From NCBI GenBank assembly GCA_031278935.1, contig JAITJK010000115.1:1-10136 (forward strand): 10,136 nt of DNA, written 5' to 3'. This stretch comes from Spirochaetaceae bacterium. GTDB lineage: Bacteria > Spirochaetota > Spirochaetia > Treponematales > Breznakiellaceae. The position numbers and the translations under genes were made by a program. This document shows positions 1-6,520 of this stretch, piece by piece (the stretch's first letter is position 1; each line of letters opens with the position of its first letter). A model generated the notes under the pieces. It ran no database searches. It saw only the letters and a program-made list of their open reading frames with translations, and had not been told where the DNA came from.

Positions 1-1
1 C

Positions 2-799
2 CTGTATATTCCGGTAATCCTCTGGGTGCTTTGGTGTGAGGATGAATCCCAGGGCCTGCGCCTGGGAATACTTATGCTGACGTCCACATGGATAAACGGG
101 ACCTGTAAAATCCTCTTGAAACAGCCCCGGCCCTATGACTTAGCTCCTTCGGTAGGTCGAGGTTTTGAATCCACCTATGGTATCCCTTCGGGACACGCCC
201 AAATGGCCCTGACCTTTTGGTTTCCCCTCTCCCGGTGGTGGGGCGCAGGTCTCTTCCGGCTCGGTGCGGTCCTCTTTATCCTACTGATTAGTTTCACTCG
301 GCTCTACTTGGGGCTACATTTCCCCACGGATATTCTCGCGGGTTGGCTTATGGGGGGCCTGGTACTTGCGGCGTATTACCTTGGAGAACGTCCGCTACAA
401 CGGGTCGCGGCAGTGGGGGGAACACGGCTTTGCATGATAAGCGTTGCCCTTATGGCCTTGGGTATGAACGCTTTGGGGCCGGATCTGCGTCTGGGGGGAC
501 TCTTTCTGGGTTTCGGTACGGGATACGTGCTAATGCTTAGTCGCTTTCCCTTCAGCGCGAAGGCTCTCGTCCGGGATAAGTATCCCCGGCCCTTCATCCT
601 CCTGGCCCGCTACGCTCTGGGAAGCGCCGGGGCCGTTCTGCTCCATCTGGGACTAGAGACGGTCGTGTTATGGGAAATCACGCCCTATGCCCTCACCCAT
701 TTTCTGCACTACGCCGTCTTGGGCTTTTGGGCCACCGCAGGAGCGCCCTGGCTGTTTCTGCACCTGGGTCTTGCCGCGCCGGGCCCTAAAACCCGCTAG
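2..799 (+). CDS. PAP2-family membrane phosphatase (5' end outside window)
   Basis: This is a phosphatidic acid phosphatase type 2 (PAP2) family protein, an integral membrane enzyme that removes phosphate from lipid phosphates such as phosphatidate or undecaprenyl diphosphate. All three PAP2 motifs are present. Counting from the GTG at 26, they are K-x6-RP (K28, R35, P36), PSGH (54-57, H57 catalytic) and the R-x5-H-x3-D block (R92, H98, D102). Several hydrophobic segments follow, at roughly 74-92, 103-120, 150-172, 188-214 and 226-250, which suggests extra C-terminal membrane helices beyond the core. The frame is open back to the window edge and encodes hydrophobic residues before the GTG, so the true start is probably upstream and the gene is 5'-partial. 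The M18 aminopeptidase follows 92 bp later on the same strand. The substrate cannot be told from sequence. Confidence 0.85.
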   Translation: MYIPVILWVLWCEDESQGLRLGILMLTSTWINGTCKILLKQPRPYDLAPSVGRGFESTYGIPSGHAQMALTFWFPLSRWWGAGLFRLGAVLFILLISFTRLYLGLHFPTDILAGWLMGGLVLAAYYLGERPLQRVAAVGGTRLCMISVALMALGMNALGPDLRLGGLFLGFGTGYVLMLSRFPFSAKALVRDKYPRPFILLARYALGSAGAVLLHLGLETVVLWEITPYALTHFLHYAVLGFWATAGAPWLFLHLGLAAPGPKTR

Positions 800-851
800 G
801 ACGGTAAGACCGGTTCTGGGCAGATACCCCCCCTTATGATACCATTACAAC

Positions 852-868
852 GCCGGTGGGAAACCGGT
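852..868 (+). repeat. Small hairpin in the M18 aminopeptidase leader
   Basis: CCGGT (853-857), loop GGGAA, ACCGG (863-867), with a possible G-U closing pair at 852/868. It lies just upstream of the Shine-Dalgarno sequence at 880-886. In addition, GGTTCTG (812-818) and CAGAACC (871-877) can pair over a longer distance. A TATGAT at 835-840 could be a -10 element, but no convincing -35 is visible. Its role is unknown and chance pairing is possible. Confidence 0.3.
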
Positions 869-891
869 TACAGAACCCTAAGGAGATACTT

Positions 892-2337
892 ATGGCTGAA
901 GAGAAGACAGAGGGACAGTTGCTCGCGGAAAAACTGGGTTTCAAGATTACCAACGCCTGGGAAAAGGTCAGTAATGAGGACGCCAAAACGATTGCAGCCT
1001 TTGCGAACCGGTACAAGGCCTTTTTGAATGCCGGTAAGACGGAACGAGAAGTTACGGCCCTGACGCTAGAGCGCGTGCGGAGCGCTGGTTTCATTGATAT
1101 TGAACAGAGTCTCGCCTCCAAAGAGCAGTTTGTCCCCGGGACAAAGGTATACCACAATATTCACGGGAAGGCGCTTAACCTGGCGATCTTGGGGAAAAGA
1201 CCTCTTACCGAGGGCGCCGTTATTGTGGGGGCCCATCTGGATTCGCCGCGGATCGATCTGAAGACCAATCCTCTCTACGAGGACACGGATTTCGTGCTCC
1301 TGGACACCCACTATTATGGAGGCATTAAGAAATGGCAATGGCCCACGGTGCCTTTAGCCCTACACGGGGTGATTTTCGGGAAGGATGGGGAAAAAAAGAC
1401 CATTTGCATCGGCGAAGAGGAGGAGGATCCGGTATTTGTGATTACGGATTTGCTTCCCCACTTATCCCGGGATTTTGACCAGAAGAAGATGTCCGAATAC
1501 ATCACCGGGGAGGAACTGGATATTTTGGCCGGTTCCGCGCCTTTGAGGGACGAAAAAGCCACGGATAAGGTTAAACTGAACTTGTTGCGGATTCTCAACG
1601 AAAAATACGGCATTACCGAGGCGAGTTTTGCCAGCGCGGAGATCGAAGCCGTGCCGGCTCACCGGGCCCGGGACGTGGGCTTTGACCGGAGTATGATCGG
1701 CGCTTATGGCCATGATGACAAGTGCTGCGCCTTTGCGTCGATTGAGGCCATACTGACCATTGCCGACAGGGAGGAGGCGCCGGAACGGACCGTAGTTTGC
1801 GTACTCACGGACAAAGAAGAAATCGGCTCCATGGGAAACACCGGTGCTGAGGCCCGGAGTTTTGAGGACTTTATGGCCTATCTCATCGCGAAAACGACCG
1901 ATGGGTCTGGAGATTTGGCCTTACGCCGAGCTTTGGGTCATTCGGCCATGCTCTCTTCAGACGTCAATGCGGCTTTTGATCCGAATTTTCCCACGGTTTT
2001 CGATAAAAAGACCTGTTCCTACTTAGGTCGGGGGATAGCCATATCAAAATATACCGGCGGCGGGGGGAAATACGGCGCTTCCGACGCCAATGCGGAATTT
2101 CTGCATCATGTTCTGAAGATTTTCGACCAAAACGGCGTACAGTGGCAGTACGGCAATCTCGGTAAGGTGGACAAGGGCGGCGGCGGTACGATTGCCCTGC
2201 ATTTCGCCAGGCTGGGTATGGATGTCTTGGACTGCGGGATCCCCGTGTTGTCCATGCACTCTCCCTTCGAACTTATCTCCAAGATCGATCTGTGGATAAC
2301 CTATAAGGGGTATCTGGCGTTTTTGCAAAACTCCTAG
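892..2337 (+). CDS. M18-family zinc aminopeptidase
   Basis: This is a cytosolic metallo-aminopeptidase of family M18 (aminopeptidase I / aspartyl aminopeptidase family), which removes N-terminal residues from peptides using two metal ions. The metal-site residues are in family order. H115 and the catalytic D117 lie in AHLDSPR, the bridging Asp is D275 in GHDDK, E309/E310 lie in KEEIGS (catalytic base and ligand), D357 is in SSDV, and H456 is in SMHSPFE. The 481-residue length is normal for the family. I chose ATG 892 because AAGGAGA (880-886) sits 5 nt before it. An in-frame ATG at 856 lacks such a site and would add 12 residues that overlap the ribosome-binding site. The gene's TAG shares two bases with the stop codon of the convergent flavoprotein gene. 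Peptide specificity cannot be read from sequence. Confidence 0.93.
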   Translation: MAEEKTEGQLLAEKLGFKITNAWEKVSNEDAKTIAAFANRYKAFLNAGKTEREVTALTLERVRSAGFIDIEQSLASKEQFVPGTKVYHNIHGKALNLAILGKRPLTEGAVIVGAHLDSPRIDLKTNPLYEDTDFVLLDTHYYGGIKKWQWPTVPLALHGVIFGKDGEKKTICIGEEEEDPVFVITDLLPHLSRDFDQKKMSEYITGEELDILAGSAPLRDEKATDKVKLNLLRILNEKYGITEASFASAEIEAVPAHRARDVGFDRSMIGAYGHDDKCCAFASIEAILTIADREEAPERTVVCVLTDKEEIGSMGNTGAEARSFEDFMAYLIAKTTDGSGDLALRRALGHSAMLSSDVNAAFDPNFPTVFDKKTCSYLGRGIAISKYTGGGGKYGASDANAEFLHHVLKIFDQNGVQWQYGNLGKVDKGGGGTIALHFARLGMDVLDCGIPVLSMHSPFELISKIDLWITYKGYLAFLQNS

Positions 2338-3551
2338 GTCTGGGCCCGGATAAGCCAGGCTAGGTTTCGCCCCTGCCCCTCGAGGGCCGAAAGGTCCTCC
2401 GCAGAAGGCGCCCCGGCCCATTCCACAGAGGGGAGGGTACGCCATTTAAGCCCTTCTACCGCCTGGTCGTACTCTTTTTGAGCGCCTCCTACCCAGCCGA
2501 AGGACCCGATACGTAGGACGGTTTTTCTGTTTATATGCTTACGCTGGAACATATCCAGCACCCAGGCCATAGGGGGAAACAGGGCATATTCATAGGTGGG
2601 CATAGCTAGTACCAGGCCTCGACTCTTATAAGCATCCTGTAACACGTAGGATAGATGATCTTCTGGGACCCGGTAGATGGTATACGGAACGCCTTCCTGT
2701 TCTATGCCCCGGATAACCGCATCAAGTCCTAGCTTGGTATGGCCGTACATGGACCCCCAGATTACTGTGATTTCCTTTTCCCCCTTGCCTTGGGCATAGG
2801 AGGCGTACCGGAGATAGCGGTCAATGATGGCCATCGGGTTTTCACGCCACACCATACCATGACTGGGGGCAATACAGGCAATCTCAAGGCCTGAGAGTTT
2901 TTTAATTCCTCGTTCCACAAAAGGGGAGAACACGGAAACGATATTGGCATAGTACCGAAGGCATTCCCGTTCAAAAAAAACGTGTTCCTCTTCGGTAAAC
3001 TCATCGTCAAAGCCTCGGCATCCTAAAACACCGAAGGAACCGAAGGCGTCGCACGAAAAAAGAATCCTGGAAGTAGCCTCCCAGGTAACCATGGTTTCAG
3101 GCCAGTGGATATTGGGGGCCTCGAAGAAGGTAAGCCGCTTCCCATTCCCCAGGTCCAAGGTTTCACCGTCCCTGACCGCCCGAAGACCCTCATCGATCTT
3201 GAAGAAGAATCGCAGTAGATTGATACCCTTGACAGTGGAAATAATTTCAACGTGGGGGTTGCGTTCACGGAACTGTTTTAGCCAGCCCGTATGATCCGGT
3301 TCAAGATGATTCAAGATAAGGTAATCCACCGCGTCAAACCCGATACCTAAGGTGGTAAAAGCCTCTTCAAACTGCTGAGGCACATCCGCCAAGTCTCCAA
3401 TGAGATCAATCAAGGCGATCTTTTCACCCTTTACCACATAAGTATTCAACGAAACCCCATGAGGGATAGGCCAGATACCCTGAAAAAGCTCAGAAGTTTG
3501 AATATCCGTATGGATAAAAAACACCCCCTCGGAAATATCATGAACATTCAT
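2334..3551 (-). CDS. fprA: A-type flavoprotein (flavodiiron O2/NO reductase)
   Basis: This is a flavodiiron protein, a cytosolic enzyme that reduces O2 to water or NO to N2O in anaerobes and so protects oxygen-sensitive metabolism. The N-terminal metallo-beta-lactamase-like domain (about 1-250) has the full diiron set: H82, E84, D86 and H87 in HLEPDH, H149 in HWPET, D168 in SCDAFG and H231 in SHGMVW. The C-terminal flavodoxin domain (about 260-405) starts with the FMN phosphate loop GSMYGHT (266-272) and also has the MPTYEY and GSFGWVGG segments. No rubredoxin or flavin-reductase domain is fused, so an external electron donor such as rubredoxin is needed. The 405-residue length is typical. 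The ATG has only a weak GTGAG-like ribosome-binding site. The gene lies 96 bp downstream of cheY on the same strand, but a terminator-like hairpin separates them, so it probably has its own promoter. O2 versus NO preference is not decidable here. Confidence 0.93.
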   Translation of the reverse strand: MNVHDISEGVFFIHTDIQTSELFQGIWPIPHGVSLNTYVVKGEKIALIDLIGDLADVPQQFEEAFTTLGIGFDAVDYLILNHLEPDHTGWLKQFRERNPHVEIISTVKGINLLRFFFKIDEGLRAVRDGETLDLGNGKRLTFFEAPNIHWPETMVTWEATSRILFSCDAFGSFGVLGCRGFDDEFTEEEHVFFERECLRYYANIVSVFSPFVERGIKKLSGLEIACIAPSHGMVWRENPMAIIDRYLRYASYAQGKGEKEITVIWGSMYGHTKLGLDAVIRGIEQEGVPYTIYRVPEDHLSYVLQDAYKSRGLVLAMPTYEYALFPPMAWVLDMFQRKHINRKTVLRIGSFGWVGGAQKEYDQAVEGLKWRTLPSVEWAGAPSAEDLSALEGQGRNLAWLIRAQT

Positions 3552-3604
3552 ACTCTACTCACTAAAACCACCGCCTACACCCTTGAACGTTCCAAAAACA
3601 CGAT

Positions 3605-3624
3605 AAAAAAGGGGGCTCATCCCC
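3605..3624 (-). terminator. Probable intrinsic terminator of cheY
   Basis: Read on the minus strand, this is GGGG-ATGAG-CCCC, one further C, then six Ts. The stem is only 4 GC pairs, but the T-run follows directly and the hairpin lies about 25 nt after the cheY stop codon, as expected of a rho-independent terminator. It would separate cheY from fprA, at least partly. Confidence 0.55.
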
Positions 3625-3647
3625 GACAAAAAGATACAAGGACGGAA

Positions 3648-4088
3648 TTATCGTTTTAAGAAGCTAACGACCCGTTCTAACACTTTATTTCTATCCAGAG
3701 GTTTGATAATATAACTTTTCGCCCCAGTCATCAGGGACTTCTTAACCACATCCTCTTTCCCCAAAGCACTGACCATGATTACTACGGCATTTTTGTCAAA
3801 TTCTATGATTTTCTCTAAAGCAGTAACCCCGTCCATAACCGGCATGGTGATATCCATGGTAACTAAATCCACCTTGGGAAACATTTCCTTGTATCTCTCT
3901 AGCCCCTGAGCCCCATCCGCAGCGGTACCAAGCACTTCAAATCCCTCAGAGGTAAAGATTTGGCTTAACTGCTTTGAGATAAACATGGAATCATCCACCA
4001 CCAGAACCCGGTACGCGCTACCATCAGGCCGTTTCCCCAAGGGAACTTTTTCACTGCCACTTGTGGGTAAATTCGATTTTGCTATCAT
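3648..4088 (-). CDS. cheY: Chemotaxis response regulator CheY
   Basis: This is a single-domain response regulator, the phosphorylatable messenger from CheA to the flagellar motor switch. The receiver domain spans about 26-146. It has the acidic pair D32/D33, phospho-acceptor D79 in TMDITMP, S107 in the VSALG switch position, Y126 at the place of E. coli CheY Tyr106, and K129-P130. No output domain is present. The first 25 residues are an extension not found in E. coli CheY; the PLGKRPDGS stretch resembles treponemal CheY proteins as I remember them. The ATG is preceded by AAAGGAG with 8 nt spacing. A strong promoter lies upstream and a terminator-like hairpin downstream, so it looks monocistronic here, without cheA, cheW or cheX beside it. 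An unrelated partner kinase cannot be excluded. Confidence 0.88.
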   Translation of the reverse strand: MIAKSNLPTSGSEKVPLGKRPDGSAYRVLVVDDSMFISKQLSQIFTSEGFEVLGTAADGAQGLERYKEMFPKVDLVTMDITMPVMDGVTALEKIIEFDKNAVVIMVSALGKEDVVKKSLMTGAKSYIIKPLDRNKVLERVVSFLKR

Positions 4089-4112
4089 ACGGCATACTCC
4101 TTTAATCTATAT

Positions 4113-4141
4113 ACTATATATTCTAGAATATTACAAGTCAA
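4113..4141 (-). promoter_or_regulatory. Sigma70 promoter of cheY
   Basis: On the minus strand, -35 TTGACT (4141-4136) and -10 TATAGT (4118-4113) are separated by exactly 17 nt. Each hexamer matches 5 of 6 consensus bases. The expected start point is near 4106, just before the AAAGGAG of cheY. This is the best promoter in the window. Confidence 0.8.
4118..4131. promoter_or_regulatory. 14-bp perfect palindrome in the cheY promoter spacer
   Basis: ATATTCTAGAATAT is a perfect palindrome centred on TTCTAGAA. It lies between the -35 and -10 elements of the cheY promoter and touches the -10. This is a classical repressor-operator position. No regulator is known to me for it, and AT-rich palindromes occur by chance. 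Confidence 0.4.
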
Positions 4142-4184
4142 GAGTTCCGGCAAATACCCAAGAACCCTCCGTTTATTTTTATCC

Positions 4185-4190
4185 TAAAAT
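4185..4190 (+). promoter_or_regulatory. Possible -10 element of the dihydrouridine synthase gene
   Basis: TAAAAT matches 5 of 6 bases of the -10 consensus and would place the start point only about 10 nt before the ATG at 4207. Its context, TATCC-TAAAAT-TGG, closely resembles TATCC-TACAAT-TCG at the metC-like promoter (6746-6759). No good -35 is seen 17 nt upstream. Confidence 0.35.
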
Positions 4191-4206
4191 TGGCTATTAC
4201 TATAGC

Positions 4207-5196
4207 ATGGCAGTATCTTTTTTACTAGCTCCCATGGCCGAATTAAGTCATCGGGCCTTACGAGAACTTATTGAAATTTTCGGCGATTGTGATGAATATT
4301 TTACCGAGATGATCAGCGCCAGCGCCCTTATAGGTGGCGGACCCTTTGAACAGTGGTATCGGGACCCCGGGCCCTGCCCTGAACGGCTGGTATACCAGCT
4401 CGTGGGATCGCATCCGGAACAGCTAGCTCAGGCGGTTCGTCTCTTAGATGCCGGGGAATGTGCGGGGATTGACCTCAATATGGGCTGTGCTGCCCCGGCC
4501 ATCGTGCGGACCGGCGCCGGAGTCCGTTGGATGGCCTCGGTGGATCGGGCCGGGGCCTTGATAAAACTCCTACGCCCACTCACCGCCCGGCGCTTAAGCG
4601 TTAAACTACGGATCGGTATGGAAGATGATTTTGAGTACCTGGTACAGTTCTGTACCCGCTTGGAGGCCGAAGGGGTACAGCGCATCGCCCTGCACCCCAG
4701 AACGGCCCGGGAAAAGTTTAAACGCCAAGCTCGCTGGGAATACGTGAGTCGACTCCGTGCGGCCCTGCATATTCCGGTGGCAGGAAACGGGGATATTACC
4801 GACGCCCCGGAATTGGTCCGCCGGTCCCAAGAAGGCTACGACGCCATCATGGTAGGCCGCCTAGCCCTCCGCGCTCCCTGGGTGTTTGCTCAGGCCCGGC
4901 AGCTAGAAAACCCGGACGTACCGCGACCTAAGCTCCCCCCTTCAGTAGACCTGGAGGAACTGGCGCTACGCTTCCTGGAACTGTTGGCACGGTATCAACC
5001 CCAGGAATTCCACCAAAGCCGGGCCCACCGGTTTTTTGCCTATTTTTGCGATAACTTCACCTGGGCGACCTACCTTAAAAACCGTCTACGCCGGGAAACT
5101 GGACTTTCCGCTATGGCGTCGTGCTTATCCGCCTATTGCCGGGACCACCCTGAGGAACGAAACCGCCTGCTTACCCTATCCCCAGGGCTTGCTTGA
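4207..5196 (+). CDS. tRNA-dihydrouridine synthase, variant active-site loop
   Basis: This is an FMN-dependent enzyme that reduces uridine to dihydrouridine in tRNA. The TIM barrel starts with LAPMAEL (7-13), the FMN-binding segment that normally reads LAPMAGVTD. The catalytic Cys is C94 in NMGC. K133 (VKLRIG), H163 and R165 (LHPRT), the GNGDI motif and the VGRLALRAPW phosphate-binding region are all as in the family. A C-terminal helical tRNA-binding part follows from about 240. The loop after C94 reads AAPAIVRTGAG, whereas most Dus proteins have a Pro and one or two Lys there (GCPxxK). I believe spirochaetal homologues share this variation, but that is from memory. I chose ATG 4207 because the barrel motif follows at once; the longer frame runs back into cheY. 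No Shine-Dalgarno sequence precedes it. It is divergent from cheY and overlaps adk by 26 bp. Which uridine it modifies is unknown. Confidence 0.88.
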   Translation: MAVSFLLAPMAELSHRALRELIEIFGDCDEYFTEMISASALIGGGPFEQWYRDPGPCPERLVYQLVGSHPEQLAQAVRLLDAGECAGIDLNMGCAAPAIVRTGAGVRWMASVDRAGALIKLLRPLTARRLSVKLRIGMEDDFEYLVQFCTRLEAEGVQRIALHPRTAREKFKRQARWEYVSRLRAALHIPVAGNGDITDAPELVRRSQEGYDAIMVGRLALRAPWVFAQARQLENPDVPRPKLPPSVDLEELALRFLELLARYQPQEFHQSRAHRFFAYFCDNFTWATYLKNRLRRETGLSAMASCLSAYCRDHPEERNRLLTLSPGLA

Positions 5197-5803
5197 AATT
5201 GACCACTACCGTGTCAACCGCTCCCCGGGCGTCAATATCTACCAAGAGCCCCTGCTCACGGTAATACTGGATCAGCGGGAGGGTTTGTTCCCGGTAAACC
5301 TCAAGGCGTTTTCGGATAGCCTCTTCCTGGTCGTCTTCCCGGATAAAAAGCTCCCCTCCGCAGGTATCGCAGCGCTGTTCTTGTTTCGGTTTATGAAAGG
5401 TGATATGGAAGTTCGTCCCGCAAGAGCGGCATACCCGGCGGCCTGAAAGCCGTTCCAGTACCACCGCGTCGGGAATATCGAAATTCACTACCTTATCCAC
5501 CGAAGAAAATTGGGCCAGAGCTTCGGCCTGGAAAATGGTCCGGGGGAAGCCATCGAGGATATACCCCCCTTGAGTGTCCGCCTGGGCAAGCCGTTCTTTC
5601 ACCAGGAGGATGGTGGTTGCATCATCCACTAGCTTTCCCCCCTCGATGATGGCCTTCACCTGGCGGCCCAGGGGACTCATGGCGGCAATGGCGGAGCGGA
5701 AAATGGCTCCGGTACTGATGTGGGGCACCTTACAGATTTCCACGCCTTTGGCGGCTAAGGTCCCTTTACCCGCTCCGGGGGGACCAAGGAAGATTAGTTT
5801 CAT
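5171..5803 (-). CDS. adk: Adenylate kinase, long zinc-lid form
   Basis: This is adenylate kinase, the essential cytosolic enzyme that interconverts ATP + AMP and 2 ADP. The P-loop GPPGAGKGT is at 7-15, the AMP-binding STGxxxR at 30-36, and DGFPRT at 84-89. The lid (about 122-159) is the long type with four Cys, C125, C128, C145 and C148, arranged CxxC-16-CxxC, which normally bind structural zinc. RED-D (155-158) and R166 follow as in the family. At 210 residues it is full length. In the AMP site it reads STGAIFR, with Ala in place of the usual Asp of STGDxxR. The start has AAAGGAG 7 nt upstream. The 3' end overlaps the convergent dihydrouridine synthase gene by 26 bp. It stands alone rather than with ribosomal protein genes. 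The leader contains a strong hairpin, described separately. Confidence 0.97.
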   Translation of the reverse strand: MKLIFLGPPGAGKGTLAAKGVEICKVPHISTGAIFRSAIAAMSPLGRQVKAIIEGGKLVDDATTILLVKERLAQADTQGGYILDGFPRTIFQAEALAQFSSVDKVVNFDIPDAVVLERLSGRRVCRSCGTNFHITFHKPKQEQRCDTCGGELFIREDDQEEAIRKRLEVYREQTLPLIQYYREQGLLVDIDARGAVDTVVVNFKQALGIG

Positions 5804-5822
5804 ACGCCTACTCCTTTACACT

Positions 5823-5866
5823 GGATCAACAGCGACCCTAAGACGTCCGGGGACCGCTGCTGATCC
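5823..5866 (-). promoter_or_regulatory. Strand-biased hairpin in the adk leader
   Basis: The two 12-nt arms are GGATCAACAGCG (5823-5834) and CGCTGCTGATCC (5855-5866). As plus-strand RNA there is one A-C mismatch. As minus-strand RNA, the adk sense, that pair becomes G-U and all 12 pairs form. Inside the arms, three further C-G pairs (5836-5838 with 5850-5852) can stack. The hairpin ends about 10 nt before the adk Shine-Dalgarno. A TATACT upstream (minus strand, 5893-5888) could be the -10, which would place the whole hairpin in the transcript. No T-run follows, so it is not a standard terminator. A second inverted pair, GTAAGT/ACTTAC (5885-5890, 5905-5910), lies near the putative promoter. 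Confidence 0.5.
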
Positions 5867-6007
5867 TATAGTTGTTCTATTGAGGTAAGTATAGCGGCAA
5901 AAGCACTTACACGAAAGGCCAAAGAAAAAGTCCCTCGGAACTTCGGTATTGCTACAAAATAGCAGCCTGGTTAAAGCAAAACCGCATCTCCGGGGCATAT
6001 AGTTTCT

Positions 6008-6460
6008 ATGAGACCATTGCGTTTACTCAGACAAGGGGTGTGGTACGAAATCTGCACCCGTTTTAATAACCGGGAACCCTTGTTCCTGCGCCCTAAGGCG
6101 CTGGTCTTGTTTGACCGGGTTTTCCGGGAGACGAAAAAACGGTTTGTCTTCGATGTTCGGGGGCTTTGTATTGCCGATGACAGGCTTACATTTTATATCA
6201 AGCCTGCGGATGGCAAGGTGCTTCCGGCTATCATGAAGTGGCTGAAGCAGGTCTTCGCCCAGCGCTACAACCACGCTGAGGGCCGGGAAGGACATATCTG
6301 GGGCGACCGATATGGGTCGCGTATACTCGCGGGGGAACCGCCTGAGGTTGAAGAGGGTGGGGATTCTGAAGCAGGGTCAGACCCTGTTACCCGGAATCAC
6401 CATCCCGCCCCTCCCTCCCGGCTCTTTTCCTACCTTCTTTTCGTCCCTTCCCCCGGATAG
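6008..6460 (+). CDS. REP-associated-transposase-like protein lacking catalytic motifs
   Basis: The first ~107 residues follow the REP-associated tyrosine transposase (RAYT, Y1/HUH) layout: WYEICTRFNNREPLF (12-26), a helix, the strand at 51-65, the MKWLKQVFAQRYN helix (76-88), then GREGHIWGDRYGSRIL (92-107). At the position of the metal-binding His-x-His (usually PNHxH) it reads DDRLTF, with R59-L60-T61 aligned to HxH. The usual C-terminal helix with the catalytic Tyr (YI-x2-NPVRA type) is absent. Instead a Gly/Glu/Pro-rich tail of about 43 residues follows. It is therefore unlikely to cut DNA; it may bind DNA or be a decaying relic. No Shine-Dalgarno precedes the ATG; a TATAGT lies at 5998-6003 but without a good -35. 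A REP-like hairpin lies inside the 3' end. The tail could also result from a frameshift. The family call by motif layout is fairly sure; the function is unknown. Confidence 0.65.
   Translation: MRPLRLLRQGVWYEICTRFNNREPLFLRPKALVLFDRVFRETKKRFVFDVRGLCIADDRLTFYIKPADGKVLPAIMKWLKQVFAQRYNHAEGREGHIWGDRYGSRILAGEPPEVEEGGDSEAGSDPVTRNHHPAPPSRLFSYLLFVPSPG
6372..6386. repeat. REP-like hairpin within the RAYT-like gene
   Basis: CAGGGT-CAG-ACCCTG is a perfect 6-bp inverted repeat with a 3-nt loop, extendable by a G-U and an A-U pair. The core GGGTCAGACCC resembles short palindromes that I remember as dispersed repeats near RAYT-type genes in several bacteria. A related string, GGTCTGTCCCC, occurs at 6532-6542. 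Only a genome-wide count can show whether it is a real repeat. Confidence 0.45.
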
Positions 6461-6520
6461 AGAACCCCTATCTGCCCTAAGTCTCGTACCGGCTCGTCTG
6501 TTGTCCCCATAGATAAAACT

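Noticed and set aside
856..891. Earlier ATG for the M18 aminopeptidase
   Set aside because: No ribosome-binding site precedes it, whereas ATG 892 has AAGGAGA 5 nt upstream, lying inside the extra segment.
3985..4206. Long N-terminal extension of the dihydrouridine synthase from an upstream ATG
   Set aside because: It runs through the cheY coding region and promoter on the other strand and encodes nothing like a Dus N-terminus; the barrel motif begins right after ATG 4207.
6312..6512. Proline-rich frame overlapping the end of the RAYT-like gene, as a frameshifted continuation
   Set aside because: It also lacks the Tyr-helix motif expected of RAYT C-termini, so it gives no support for a frameshift.
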